Shown: piece after piece, positions 25,637 through 37,958 of the stretch | How positions within the stretch are numbered: position 1 is the first letter of the stretch | How the letters are laid out: every line of letters starts with the position of its first letter | Translations under genes and position numbers: made by a program | Origin: Ustulina deusta | Taxonomy: Eukaryota; Ascomycota; Sordariomycetes; Xylariales; Xylariaceae | Assembly (NCBI GenBank): GCA_023159155.1 | Contig: JAJNNX010000080.1 | Location: forward strand, 62,001 to 126,000 | Reading direction: 5' to 3' | Length of the DNA: 64,000 nucleotides | Notes under the pieces: generated by a model | What the model was told of the DNA's origin: nothing | The model's input: the letters and a program-made list of their open reading frames with translations, nothing else | The model's database searches: none

Positions 25637-25880
25637 TCAAGCAAATAGACTGAATTGCTCCGTCTCACACATATCGGAGTCGGATTGTCCCGAAGAGACC
25701 ACCGATTCAGCAGAATAGCTTGTCGGGTCGCTGGTATCACTGCCCCGATCACTCGAGGCGTCGTCGGCGACGAGGTGGGAATCAACCCCGACGTCCTTCG
25801 TCCTCGCGGCATCATCTCCGCTAGGACACATATCCTGGCAGAGCTGCTCCGGGAGCACGGGATTTTCTTTTCGAATATCA
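25637..25880 (-). other. possible alternative last exon of the P450 gene (acidic tail)
   Basis: An open, G+C-rich frame on the minus strand encodes about 80 residues rich in Asp and Ser (DDASSDRGSDTSD) and ends with a stop at 25637. It is preceded by a good acceptor (GTGCTACAG, 25881-25882). The P450 stop codon at 26040-26042 overlaps a perfect donor, GTGAGT. Splicing 26044 to 25880 keeps the frame and replaces the final Glu by a long acidic tail, giving 596 aa. The intron would be 163 bp. The normal family length is the shorter form, so this may be an isoform or an unrelated fragment. Confidence 0.4.
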
Positions 25881-26039
25881 CTGTAGCACTCAAGAGTTAG
25901 TCATTTGGCAAATTTCCTTGCCGCGAGATCTGCGCAAGTGTTTCGGCGGTGTTGTGATTTCGAGCTGAAAATGCAGTCTTGACACTCTTAAAAAGTCGCT
26001 AGACAATAACAAGAAGGAGAGGAGGAAGGAATATGTGAC

Positions 26040-27898
26040 TCACTCGTCACCCTTCCCGGATTCCCACATCAACCTCAGGAGCCCCTCCTTCTCCTCGCTG
26101 CGCACGGTAGCGTCGAACTCGAACGGGACGGGCTTGGCGATAAGCAGCGACGTGTAGTCGTTCCAATGGACCGGGACGTCGCTGCCGTCGGCGCGCTTCT
26201 TTTTCAGTATATTGAAGGCCCAGGCCATGCCGCCCATGGCGAGGTACAGGTCCTGCTCGACGAGCGGGATGCCCTGACACGTCCGCCGACCGAACCCGAA
26301 TTGGCTGAACCCGTTCAGCTTGGGATATTCTGTCAACGGTTCTCTGTACGTCGGGTACTCGGGCTCGAGCCAGCGTGCCGGGTTGAAGGCGTCGGCTTTG
26401 GGATACGTCTTTTCATCTCTCGTCATAGCCCTAGTTTCGAATTAAGTCATGGTCTTTTCGAGGGAGAGGAAGCGTCGATATGCAACGCCCGGACTTACCA
26501 TTCCAAAGCGTGAATGGTAGCGCCGGCGGGGATGAAATAACCATTATACACATCGTCTTGTTCGACTGCATGAGGGATCCCTAAATTTGTATGTCAGCAA
26601 TGATCGCGGTCGTTTGATGAAATGATATGAATCATGTCTATGCTGCGCTCATTTGCCCTACGCTGTTAACATACCTGTCGGGACAGGAGGCCTCCACCGA
26701 ATAACTTCCTTGACAACCGCGCGTAGCATGGGCAATTTGTCCCGGTCTTCCCACTGGGGACAAGCGCCATCGCAGACCCTATCGATCTCGTCCTGGAGCT
26801 TTCTTTGCCATTCGGGATAATGCAACATCGCTAAGATGAAGCTCTGGATAGGGCTGCCAATGGTCAACGCCCCAGCAATGGCCATCTGCCCGATAACATA
26901 TGAGGCCTCGACCTCTCCAATACACTCTGACTTGCCGCCGGGAAGCCCTGTATTCTCAATGAATGTGCGGATGAAGCTCGGCTCGGCGCTTCCGTCGTGA
27001 ATACGGGCGTGCGCATATTCGACGTTGTCCCTTAGAAGCTGGGCCTCCATCGCATGGCGGGCGTTTTCTTCCATCTTCCAGGGACTGAAAAAAGCCGGGA
27101 GATACATTAACCACGAGATAAGATTGGGCAACGCTCCGGCCGGCGAAATCGTTACGAGGAGGCCGGCCGTTGTGACACGGAGCCGATCTGCCGAGTGCGG
27201 ACTTCCCCATGTCAATCGGGCTACCGTACGAGACGTAAACTGCTCAATGAATTCGCGGTACTGAGCCGGATCGGTTGACAGGAGATAGAGGAAGCGATCG
27301 CGCTCTTTTGTCGGGTAGTCGTGTAACGACGCATTGGCAGTCATCAGTTTCTGAGCCAGTTTGCGCTGCCGTTTCCATGTATCTATCGACTTTATAAGCG
27401 AATAGTGTCCCATATTTAAACAGAGTTAACGAAACAACACACACACACAACAAAAAAACGTACCGTTGCGACCTGTCAAAGCCAGATAGTCCCCTTTGGT
27501 TCGATTATCGGGGAGATTAGGGATCTGAGGGCGGTCCGAGTAGATGGCGGCACGTCGGGAGAGAAGATCGTGAGCGACTCGTTCTGACGAGATCCAGACG
27601 TGAACAGTGCCAAAGATCTCTGTTTGATATATTGGTCCATATTCTTTGCTCCACTCATAGAATTTAAGCCACGATGCCTTGGCAGGTACATCATGTACCC
27701 GGCCCACGATCGGGTAGGCTACGGATGTTAGCGACATGCGGCACGGAAGACCCAACCACAAGGCTCTGGACATGCTCACTTACACTTGGGACCTGGAAGA
27801 GGTTGGGCACCAGGAGGAATCTTGCCCCTAGCAATTTTTAGACGCAAGACATGAAATAGCAGTCCTACAAATGCTAGGAGGAGGAGGATTATTGCCAT
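26040..27898 (-). CDS. cytochrome P450 monooxygenase, 516 aa
   Basis: A microsomal heme-thiolate monooxygenase; substrate unknown. Five exons with matching phases: 27898-27784, 27718-27464, 27382-26675, 26580-26499 and 26430-26040. The N-terminus is a membrane anchor (IILLLLAFVGLLFHVLRL) followed by the Pro hinge IPPGAQPLPGPK. Helix C has DTWKRQRK. The K-helix ExxR is EVIRWRPP, the PERF-like region is FNPARWLEPE, and the heme loop is FGFGRRTCQG with the Cys thiolate. The family resembles the CYPs annotated as O-methylsterigmatocystin-oxidoreductase-like. The acceptor of exon 3 (GATAG) is chosen because it alone gives GRNDTWKRQRK in frame. There are no other secondary-metabolism genes alongside, so a biosynthetic cluster is not supported. 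The stop overlaps a donor site; see the possible tail exon. Confidence 0.93.
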
Positions 27899-29897
27899 GG
27901 TAACCACTTCGAGGGGCTAGGTCACGAACATATGGGCCGGAATGATAGGCCATATGACGATATACTCCAAGTCTATCGGGGGGAGTAGAGCCCGAAGTCA
28001 GAGGTATCGGATGCCCCTTATAAGTTGAACCGTGATTTCGTTATTTTGAAGCCGCTTATTTGAACCTGCATCCCGAAGCTAATTCCGATCTAGTTAAAAA
28101 GAAGAAAGTTTACTTCATGCACAGCCATCGGGGCCCTCAAGATCCCGCAGAGCCGTGAAATAAAACAAGGGTGGCTCGACATTGGTTGAAGGCTAGGATA
28201 TGAGGAGAATATCTCTTGGCAGGAGTCGGCTTCATGATATCGCCGCGATGTGAGAGCATTACTATGACCCTCACTGTGCTTCTACTGGTCGAGAGGTTCA
28301 CGATATCGCAAGGTCGTCTACGCCATACAAGTGTAAGACGAAGACATTGTCAAGGGTGTCGTTGACCGGCGGCAATACCCTACATGGCAGGGTCATAGTC
28401 TGAGGAAATATCGGCCTGCGCTGCCAAGTCGAGATTGGGTTCACGTTGAAGCAGGACCAGGATACTAAAATGTCTTCCTATCGGATAACACTTCCAAGGC
28501 TTTACCAGGATTTCAAGATCCGATGCTTGTTCCGAGGCTAAAGCGAGTCGATTTTAGTTGCTTGTCAAAGACCCAGTAGCCGGCATGGCAAGGGTTAGCC
28601 CGTCGCTGTGAAACGTTCTGCAGACTCTGTAGAGGTTGTCTGTTGTTGATGGTACCAAGAAGCCATGGCAGTCGCGGTGAAAGAAGAAGGCGAAGAACCG
28701 ACTCGAGCCACAGATGACATCAAAATGACTCCGATGTCGTATTGACATCGCCGCTAGCGGCCCCTACATCTCATGCCATCACTAGGAACTTGGATTGGGC
28801 CACTAAGTGACCGGCTGAGTCTATGCGGCCAAGACGTGAATAGAAGTTGCCAATGGACAATCCAGCGGACCCGAATGCGGAGGATACGTTTCAACTGGTA
28901 TATATTGCTGTGGTTAATTATGACAGTAGTGAAACGGCATAGTTCACTCTCTAGAGCCTTAAGCCGAGATGTCACGATTACAGCTCGCAATATTTTTCTC
29001 GCCAAGCCCGCTGTATTCGTTCGTATTAGCCTGGGTTCACGGGGGTGGGCTAGTTAATTCGTCGATCTGCACGTCTCGGGGCTGAGAAAGGATAAATTGA
29101 ATGGTCGGATGTGCACGTGAGAGGCAGTCGATCATCTCGTTAGCGCGGATTAAAGAGGCTCGAATGAGAATTCGAATTGTCCTCACCCAATCAAAGCTGG
29201 TATTCTGATACTGCTGGATTATTAGGTGAGTATCGATGGTGTAAATTGAATGAGAAAATGAGATGCAATCCACTGTCGGGGTATTCTATCCACTGTCTCC
29301 CCCTTCCTACGATACAGGAAACGCTGCAATCCTGTTATTACCTTGTTCGAAAAAGGTTGCGAAAATGTGCAGTAAGAAGCACGGGGAGGCCGGGGGGTTA
29401 AATAGGTAGGGAGAACTGAAATGGCCGGATACTTGGCCCGGCTCGCAAGACAGCGGCCCGAGAAAGACTATGCCTGGGGGTCAAAAATAAGAGATGTTAG
29501 GCATATGCACATTAAGTTCGCACGAATCAATATACTTTCTATGACTTTTGGAACTCAAAGATTAGTGGCTATCCTCTGATTAATCGGAGCCATGGCGGAC
29601 TCACGTCTTATTTATTTGTCTACCAAAGTGTCTCTATGAGCTATCGATACCCTCGTTTTGGAGATTGATGAATGAATGGCCGTTGTACAACCCTTGTGAG
29701 ACCCGACATTCGCCCGCATGTTTCGTACATAGTGGCGTCGCGACCTAGCTCCGGCGTAGATCGCGGACATTTGGTTTACCAAGACTGGAAGTCAATATAT
29801 TCTTGCCTGATCCAGCTCTAGCGTGTATGTGGCGCTCCTGTGCTCCTCGTAGGTGATACATCATTCTACTCCATAAGACACGATAAGGGCAAAGTGG
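27899..29897. other. 2-kb intergenic region, no gene seen
   Basis: Upstream of the P450 gene and downstream of the ArgRS gene. Frames at 28554-29401 on both strands are short and unrelated to known families. No RNA gene is recognised. Confidence 0.55.
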
Positions 29898-29904
29898 TTA
29901 CATC
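29898..29904 (-). other. 7-nt terminal micro-exon of the ArgRS gene
   Basis: GATGTAA follows the acceptor TTTGGCAG. Its first G completes AGG (Arg), followed by ATG (Met) and the stop TAA. This gives the Arg-Met end that ArgRS proteins carry. The intron is 29905-29962 (58 bp) with donor GTGAGA. Confidence 0.8.
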
Positions 29905-32452
29905 CTGCCAAACAGTAAGTAGACTGCTACACTAGAGTTAATAGAAATCTCAAGGTTCTCACCTCTCTACAGGTGTAAGTCCAAGCAAGCGCATGCCGTT
30001 ATTGAGGACGATTCGTGCCGCATCATACAAAGCCATACGAGACTTCATGAGGCCCGGCTCTGATCCTACGATTCTTAGATGGTCGTAGCTAGAACTCAAG
30101 ATGTGGGTCATCTTGAATAGGTAGGTCAAGACTGTCGTAGGCTCACTAGGCATAGCATTAGAGAAATATTCCCACTGGGGAGGAGAGCACAAACACTCAC
30201 AGTGTACGAAGCGTGTTTTGCACAACGTCGGGCCATTGCGACAAGACCCGCACAAGGTTAATAGCGTGGGCCTCCGTAAGTAGGGATAAATCGGCCGACG
30301 CGATTTCTTCTTCGCTGAGATTAGCCCTGCGAGTAATAGAGCATAGCCGAGCATGGGCGTATTGAAGATAAGGGCCCGTGTCACCCTCGAACGAGGTCAT
30401 GACGGCCATATCGAATTGGTAATTATTGATCCTGGACATATCATCAACTTCAATGAATATAAAATACATAATGAGACGGGGCAATGCGTACCTCTTGCCT
30501 GCCATATCTTGACACATGACGGCACTGATGCCAAGAATGTCGGCAACGGCGTGAGGATCTTCAACCTGCTGATACTTGTCCTGGTTCTTCCTCATAACGT
30601 CGTGCATATAGTCGCCGACGTCTCGAAGGATGTCATCCAAGAACTTAACGGTACCCTTTCGTGTGCTCATGCCTAAGACCAGCCCAAAGTTGATGTGCTG
30701 CACCTTGGCAGCGATGTCTTTATAGCCCATCAGCTCAACAATCTTAAAAAACTGCTTGACATGTAAATCCTGCTGGGAAGCTATGACGTATATCATCTGG
30801 TCGAAGTGGTACTTTTCCTCGCGGTTCAGTAGTTCGCTAATATCGCGAGTAAGGTAGAGAGCGGTGCCATCCTTCCTTCGAATGATGGGCTTCTCTAGCG
30901 CCTTGCCAACTTTTCCCGGCACGTGCTTGCTAAAGTCGACAATGAGTGCACTATCCGACTCCTCAGCGATACCCGTTTTCAGCATCTCTTTGGCTGCTCC
31001 ATCCATAGCCTCTTCTGACACTTGGCTCTCGCCCGAATATTCGTCAAATTGAATATTTAGTCGATTGTAGGTCTCTTTGTATCGATTGATGCTGAGCTCT
31101 CGGAACCGCTTCCACAGAGAAAGAGCTTTCTCATCACCATCCACCATCAACTTGAAGTAACGGCGAGCTTGCTCGTCGGTGCCATTTTCGATAATGCCTT
31201 GAGCCTCGGTAGTTTTGCCATCTTTCTGTAATCTCTCGCTTTCCTCCTTCTCTTCGGCTATCTCCTTGTTGACCCTGACGTAGATCTCAAAGAGATGATT
31301 GATGGGATCCTGAGCTAGGGCCTCCTTGTTACCGTACCTCTCAAAACCGACGGCGAGGATACCGTACTGCTTCCCCCAGTCGCCGAGGTAGTTGATACGG
31401 ACGACATCCCACCCCGAGGCAGTGTATAGATTACTCAGAAACCCTCCGATAATAGTGCTTCGCAAGTGGCCTGCATGAAAGGGCTTGGCGATCTATGCGA
31501 CAGATTAGCAATCACTCCACACAACACGGTGATTCGGTGAAATGGTGAGGCTCAGCCGGGACGCTTCTCACATTCGGACTCGAGAATTCAACGAGCATGC
31601 GCTTCTTGCCCTTTGAAGCATCGCTCCGGTCCTTGAGACCATTCGCCTTGTTTGCACCGAATTCGCGTCCCAGCTTCAGAGCGGTTGGTATGACGGCTTG
31701 TGTCAGAGGGCCAGGCTTGAAGAAGAAGGGTAAAAAGGGGCCGTTGAGGACGGGTTTTTCGACGAGGGGGGACTCGGGCCACTATGACACATCTGTCAGT
31801 GCAAGACAAAGGGGAGACATGTTCAACAGCCAGGACACACATTCTCTAGCCATTTCTGGCCGAGCTCGTTAGGCTTGCCCTTGACCCGAAGGGCGGGGAT
31901 GGCGAGGACCAGGTCGCCCTTGTCCAGAGACAAGGTCCATTGGAGCGCATTGTAGATGATGGTGCTGTCGACACCGGTAATTTTGTGGAGGATGGACGTT
32001 ATATGCGCCCGGTAGATATCCTGGGGATTGAGATTGGGATAGCAGTTGGGATATTCGTCGAGGGAGCCCAGCTGCAACAGGACGGAGAGCTGGCTGTCCG
32101 GGTCGGTGGCGGCCATGGTGGCAGCGCGCGTTTGCAGATGTGGGAGATTTCGGAATGCGCCAAGACCCAGAGATGTCGAGAGAGATGGGACGGAAGAAGG
32201 GTGCACACAGCCAGGTCCTCGAGAAGAGTGGTGAGAGGAATGAGAGGGGTGATGGTAGTGGTGTTGGTGTTGATGTTGATGTTGATGTTGATATCGAGGT
32301 TGGTGTTGGGAGAGATGGTGGCTTTTTTGGCGGGGTAATAATGATAAATTAAGGTTGCGTCGCAAAGGCCGGGCAATGCGCAAATGTCTGCTAGACAGTG
32401 AAGAAGCGAATGTGAAGATGTGGGCTGAAGGCGCCGTCATATGTTCGACCAC
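29898..32452 (-). CDS. arginyl-tRNA synthetase, 747 aa (mitochondrial/cytosolic forms possible)
   Basis: Charges tRNA-Arg with arginine. Six exons fit: 32452-31841, 31781-31572, 31492-30492, 30431-30201, 30145-29963 and 29904-29898 (2244 nt). The class I motifs are FHAGHLRST (HIGH-like) and MSTRKGT (KMSKS position). Other family blocks are INYLGDWGKQYGIL, LYLTRDI and FEGDTGPYLQYAHARL. The last exon is only 7 nt and supplies the classic Arg-Met C-terminus; the simple stop at 29959 overlaps a donor. The N-terminus is rich in Arg, Ser and Leu without acidic residues (SSRHLRIARPLRRNL), a likely mitochondrial presequence. A His-rich tract follows, and then a second Met (MAATDPDSQ) suits a cytosolic form. 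A single gene serving both compartments is inferred. Confidence 0.94.
32228..32296 (-). repeat. His-coding triplet repeat in the ArgRS leader
   Basis: Plus-strand GTTGAT/GTTGGT/GATGGT triplets around 32250-32293 encode alternating His-Gln and His on the minus strand (QHQHQHQHHYHH). It sits between the putative mitochondrial presequence and the internal Met. It is likely polymorphic in length. Confidence 0.75.
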
Positions 32453-33203
32453 TCAGAAACCAGCGTCGTTGGGGCAGAAGACAACATCGATCATGGAGTC
32501 TGTCTGCTTTGGGCACCACGTCCAGGCTTGCGTGCCTAATGGGTATCGTATCATATCAGCTGTGAGGTTGAGTTGCCAGTCGAGAATTCAATTTTTTTTT
32601 AGTGAGTCAACAAGCGCCGATGCCGTCGCACACTACCTACAGGTACATGGACTGGTGCGACACAAACTGGCAGAAGAAACGTCAATTGCGCGCTAGGAGT
32701 CATATGGAATCGGGACTTATAGTGGGGTCGGAACCCCGCCGATGCAGTTGCCAGGGCTGCATCCAACGAGGTAGGAGTGTAGGTGTTTAGAATTCGGGCC
32801 GGAGTTAATCCCGTTCTGTGTCTTGGATGAATTTTTTGTTTAAAATGCATTTTGATATACCATAGATCATCTTTCTAACTCCTATCAGTGGTGAGAGGAG
32901 TTTCTTGCACTGTTGTCATATCCCCTTTTGTTGTCTTGATCTCGTTCGTTCACGGAGGTATATCCGCTCCTCTGCCGAGCAGCATCCAATCATCATGCCT
33001 GGTTAGGCCTAAGAACCGTCTCCGTCGAACAGCATCATCTCATCTAATTTCAAATAAACAACTCATCAAGCTTGGTCTATCTCTTCCTAGCCCATCCTGC
33101 CAGGTGCCAAATGCGAGCGTGATAAGTGCAATCGATGCACCACCGTGTTTGTTTATAAAAAAGGGGTATATACGGACTGTGCGAGTCGCCCAACTCGACC
33201 TGC
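32453..33203. other. spacer between ArgRS start and ferric reductase end
   Basis: About 0.75 kb on the 5' side of the ArgRS gene and 3' side of the ferric reductase gene. The plus-strand frame 32888-33376 overlaps the reductase 3' end and looks like a shadow. No other feature is seen apart from a T-run at 32592-32600. Confidence 0.55.
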
Positions 33204-35121
33204 CTAGAAGCTGTACTCTTCGACATGTAAATGAATCCCTTGGGCCCCTGTACCCTTGTGAACGGCACGCTCGTCACTCAGCCTCGCCACGCTCGTTCTT
33301 ACTTGTGCTACGAGTGACTGTCCACCGCACACCACTACGCCTGTCTCGCCTCCTGTTGCCTCGACCGCTTCTCTGATGAAGCCTGCAACATCGGGTCTAG
33401 TTGCCGAGTGAAATATGTGTGAGTCAATGCTGCTTTGTGACAGTCGCTTCCGTGGTATTAGCCTGCCCGTAGAAATCGTCTCCACCCTTGTCGCCATCTC
33501 CCCACCCCGGAGTGTCGTCTTTTCTGTATTGGTGTTCCAGGTTGTAGCCATCGATGCCAACGTTTCTAGCTGTCCATCCCCCGTCACGGCAATATGGACC
33601 GTCAGATCAATGCCTACCGACTGCGCCCTGTCGATGGCTTCGTGAAGCCGTTCGTGGTAGAACCCCACTTCTTCGCCCTGTTTTGCTGCCAACAAGAAGT
33701 CCACGCGCTTCGTGCAATTGGTTACTTTAGACTCGAGGAGGCTCTCGAGAATTGGTAGTGTAAAGGAGGTCCCTGTCGATGCTGAAATGAGAATTAAAGT
33801 TTCAAAAATGTCCCAACGTGGGGGTTGACCGTAGGGCCCAACCAAGAAGGCCGTCACCGTCTCCTTTTTGCTGGAAGCCTCGGCCTTCTGCGCAAATTGA
33901 TTCAGCCTCTTCGAAAATCCATTGTGGGATCGCACCACCAGCTGGATACTGTTGCAGGTGCATGTGCCAGGTAAAGGATGAGAAGTGGCAATAGTGTAGG
34001 GGTGCGTTTCAAGTAGCCCAATTCGAGGAATCCATATATAGAGATGCTGTCCCGCAAACCATTCAAAGTGTGCATTCGAGATAGTCAGCACCGTTATCGA
34101 GTTTCCAACGGCTGTGAGTTGTGTCTGGTAGCCAAACCGCTGGCCACCCTTGCAGCATGTCTTCTTCGGCTCGATTTTCACATTCCGCCAGACTAGCAGA
34201 ACAAGGCGGCACACTCGATCAAAAGAGATGGCACCAATGGCGAACCAGACATTATACCTCGCGGAAACAGGGATATGGACGTACACCACATATAAAAATA
34301 TGATGGCCGCTAGGATGTGCTGAATGACGAAGAACTCGTAGGCCATGGACCGGAATGGCTTGAAAGATGTAACGGTCATCCACAGAAGGATGCCCCACGC
34401 CCCAAGACCGTAAGGCACAATGGTAGAGAGCGTGGCCAGCTCAGTTTGCACTATGTCATAATACACCCACTCAGACCAAAAGTGGAAGCCATGGACAGTG
34501 GCAGTGACAAACATAGTCCGAGCAACCCATCGGTGAAGCCAATTTAGCCTCTCATGGCTTGTGCCAATGATGATTCCAATCATATTGGTCTTGGACGCAA
34601 GAAGATAAAGCAGCGGGACTTGGGTTACGGTGACCCAGGCATTCCGATAACCAATTCGTTCCCAGAAATAAACGTCTTTAATCACGGCGCCATCAACCAT
34701 CATGTAGATGACGACAGCCCAGTACACAAGCATTACGAGGACACGGCCTAGAGGAGGAGGGGTCGTCCAAGATAAGTATCGGACGGGAACATAGAGTTGT
34801 GGGTAACTCATCTCCCGCCCTACAGCCGTCAACGTCGCCCATGCTTGCATAAATCGATTCGATGGTTTCGTGGGATACTGGACCGAAACGATTCTAGATC
34901 TGCGAAGTCTGCCAGATCAAGGTTAAACTTGGAGACTCGAGGGTCATTTCGTCAATGCTGGCGCTGACTAACCTGATTGTATTCTGGACAGAGTTGATGC
35001 CACGGATTCCTGCTAGCAATAGTACCACGGCGGCAACAATATACCAGAAGTCTCGGGCGAGTGCCTCGTTCACCGGTGTGAAGATGGGATTCGTGGAGCC
35101 ATGGTCGTGTCTGCGCTCCAT
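33204..35121 (-). CDS. ferric/cupric reductase (FRE family), 617 aa
   Basis: Transfers electrons from NADPH through FAD and two hemes across the plasma membrane to reduce extracellular Fe(III) or Cu(II). Two exons: 35121-34973 and 34908-33204. The N-terminal helix is WYIVAAVVLLLAGI. Two His pairs, each 14 apart, would bind the hemes: H175/H189 (LHRWVARTMFVTATVHGF) and H247/H261 (FFVIQHILAAIIFLYVVYVH). FAD binding is marked by THPYTIAT and NADPH binding by LVGPYGQP, GTSFTLPIL and VVVCGGQSL. The protein ends HVEEYSF, as FRE proteins do. The intron (34909-34972) has three in-frame AGs in a row (CTGGCAG, TTCGCAG, ATCTAG); the first after the branch point was used. The family usually responds to iron or copper limitation, but no binding site was identified here. 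Confidence 0.94.
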
Positions 35122-37958
35122 TTTGCGTGAATGCCGGGGCTTGGAGATCCAGGCCGCTGTGTGTAGAGGGAACGGCTGACCAAGGATTTACAGCCGGAAA
35201 CTACCTAGTCATCGCCCGCAATAGAACTCCAGAATGCGACGGCTTCTTGGCGAGGTATTGAATGAGATTCTCGAGATTTGGACAAGCATAAATTGTCGCG
35301 TGGTGGGGTGTAGGCGCCGCAAAAGAAAGGGTGTTGAGCAACCTTCAAGAAAGCGTAAGTTATGGAGATGCAGATTGTAGACAACCATGTATGTATCGAA
35401 GGATGGTCATGGGTAGGTATATCATAAGGTAGTCGAGGCGCCGACTTACGTAGGGCATGCGGGTAGATGGTGGGTAGGTAAGACTAGGACTAGTACCTAG
35501 TACCTGTTACCCTTATCTGCCATGCTCTTTGATTCGACTTCTAGATAATAGGGAATAATGTATGGATCTACACTACCAAGGCACGCAGTGCTAGTGTAGA
35601 AACATGCCTCGCTGCCACAATGAAAACTTGCTCACAGCAGAAACTTGCTCACCACCACCGTAGTGTATGTAAAGTGGGACGGACTCACCAGAACCACCCG
35701 TACTTCGAGGAACACAATGATCCGCCCTCTCATAAAGATGTTTCCATAACCGAGAATCTTGAGAAAAGAAGGCATTTGTATAACATAGAAAACATTACGA
35801 ATAAGACCATTCTTGTACCGTTCGCCTTCACTGATGTAGCGAAGCGTACGTGTGAAACAAAGGGCACCATCCGATCTCAAGACGCCGGCAATTGAGAGAC
35901 CTGGATGAGAACCTCCCAAACGTGTGGTTTAATTTGGCCATGCCGAGTCTTGGCAAGGTAGAGAACCGCAAATGGTAAGTTTCACGCCTCCTCCTTATCA
36001 TTATTGTTAAATGACAATTACCCGGTCTCTGGTACTGAGGCATAGAATGAAATAGATGGCTTCTTTAAAGAATAGCTATGAAGTATCTAGGAACATCACC
36101 CTTGTTTCTCGACGAATCAGTAATAGCGCGTTCGCCGCTTTTCCGCAGGCTCCAATACGTGAACCATTGATTGCATCTCGAATTATACTCATGACGTTTG
36201 GAAAAGAGTGTCTTCTAAAAGCGTTGCTGATTGTAGAGAAGGTGTATAAGAATTAATAAGATCTATAAGTACCTAGATCATCCCACTGTCAACCTCTCGT
36301 GTCTATTTTGGTAAGCCCAACCTAGCAATACCCACTTCAAATTTCACAAACCTCTTGTCATCGTGACGGTGCTTGTGAAACTAATGTATTTCTAGAGAAC
36401 TTTGTAGAGAACTAGACGAGGATTTAGAAGCTGACGAAAGCCAGGTTAGACCCATTATTACATCTATCATACGTACCATTAATAACTGAAGAAGAAAACC
36501 AGGCAGGTAAATCAAAGTCTTCAATATAAACAGGCCGTCTAAGAGTCTGTGGTTGAATGATCATGAAGCTCCGGCTTAAAGCAGCACGGCTGAGGTACTC
36601 ATTACGCAACCTATAGGTACTAGATAGTACTCTATACCTACTTTACCTAGCATGCGGAGGTAGGTACAATAGTAGTGTAGGTAGGTATTCTCCACGCCAG
36701 GGACGTGGGGAGCTGAGGAGAACTGAGGGGTCCTGGAGTGTAAATCTGATAGGGCAGTGGGGTTACTGGGCAGGGGTTTAGGCAGGGTTTTAATCGGTGC
36801 CGGGAGGCCGAGTGCGCTAGCGTCCGCCACAACTTGCTCAAATAGCCTCAAAGGGAAGCCTGACTTGCTTTAGGCCAGTCACATTGGATCGCGGCCCTCC
36901 TCCTCGAGGTCCCACTAGCTAACCCACCTGCTGGCCTAGCTGCGAACTCATTAGCGAATCTCTTGCATGGCCTGCCAGTACCTACATACCTTAAGTACTC
37001 AAGCAGGTAGCCATTGTAGGCGCTCCACCACAGCTTCTTTTCGTTCGATTTCCATGGTTACAGGTTACATGAGTCCATAGGGAAGAAGGAGTCAAGCTTC
37101 TTAGTGGCCGTGCCGAATGTAGAGTCAGATAGAAAATTGATTGAGGTTTTATACGGCGCCCTCCCTAAGTTCCAGCTACCGGTATTTCAAGAAGAATGAG
37201 TGGTTACACTAAGTTTAATGACGAAGGAGGGGTTAGGCAATCCATTCCTAGATCCCGTACTAGGTACCTCGCGAGCGAGAGAATCTTGCTCATATTGACC
37301 TCATGCTACCTTTCCGTACACGTGACATGCATGGAATAAACAGTACTGACACGTACATACCCGCCTAGGTATTTGTCCCTAAGTTGAATTCATATGTCTA
37401 CCGAACAATGCCAATAACTTACTAGCAGGTTGCGCGATGAAGAAATCCGAGGGAAACTGCAACGGGATACCGAATATGCATGCAATTCGCCTACATTCAC
37501 TAGATGTGGTTGGAGCTACGGCCCCGGAGTAACCATCCGTTTCGGTTTCTAAGTACATAGGTAGTGGACAAGGCGTCTACCACGAACCCGGATGGTGATT
37601 ATTTTGAGCAGATTAATTACATGTATAGCTAGTACATCTGTACATCCATACATCCACGTGGATATGACGGTGCATACTAACCGATCTAGGTACCAATGTG
37701 TTGATTCATATGTATTACCGAGATGCATGGAGCGGAAAAGAGTGGCGGGTCTGTTTGTCTTTCGCTGCCACCATTATAAGACCTACTAGCACGGTCAATT
37801 CCTTTTGCCTCTATTTCTCTTAGATTAAGACACCTCCTCTTCACCTTAATCTGCAGGTTCTTCGCCCCTCCAGCCGATCCCTCTCACTCGTCCCTCCCGC
37901 CTCTGACTGCACACTTCCTCTAGCCGGATAGCTTTCCCGCATCGCCCATACCTTCACA
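35122..37958. other. 2.8-kb intergenic region, no gene seen
   Basis: Shared upstream region of the ferric reductase (leftward) and the copper-site protein (rightward), which are both metal-related. The frames inside (for example 35620-35895, 36576-36851 and 37592-37789) lack coding features. TACCTA/TAGGTA motifs are dense at 35410-35510, 36600-36690 and 37260-37370. The last 100 bp before 37959 is pyrimidine-rich, as in fungal leaders. Confidence 0.55.

Noticed and set aside
32888..33376. 162-aa plus-strand frame
   Set aside because: Overlaps the conserved C-terminus of the ferric reductase on the other strand and shows no family features.
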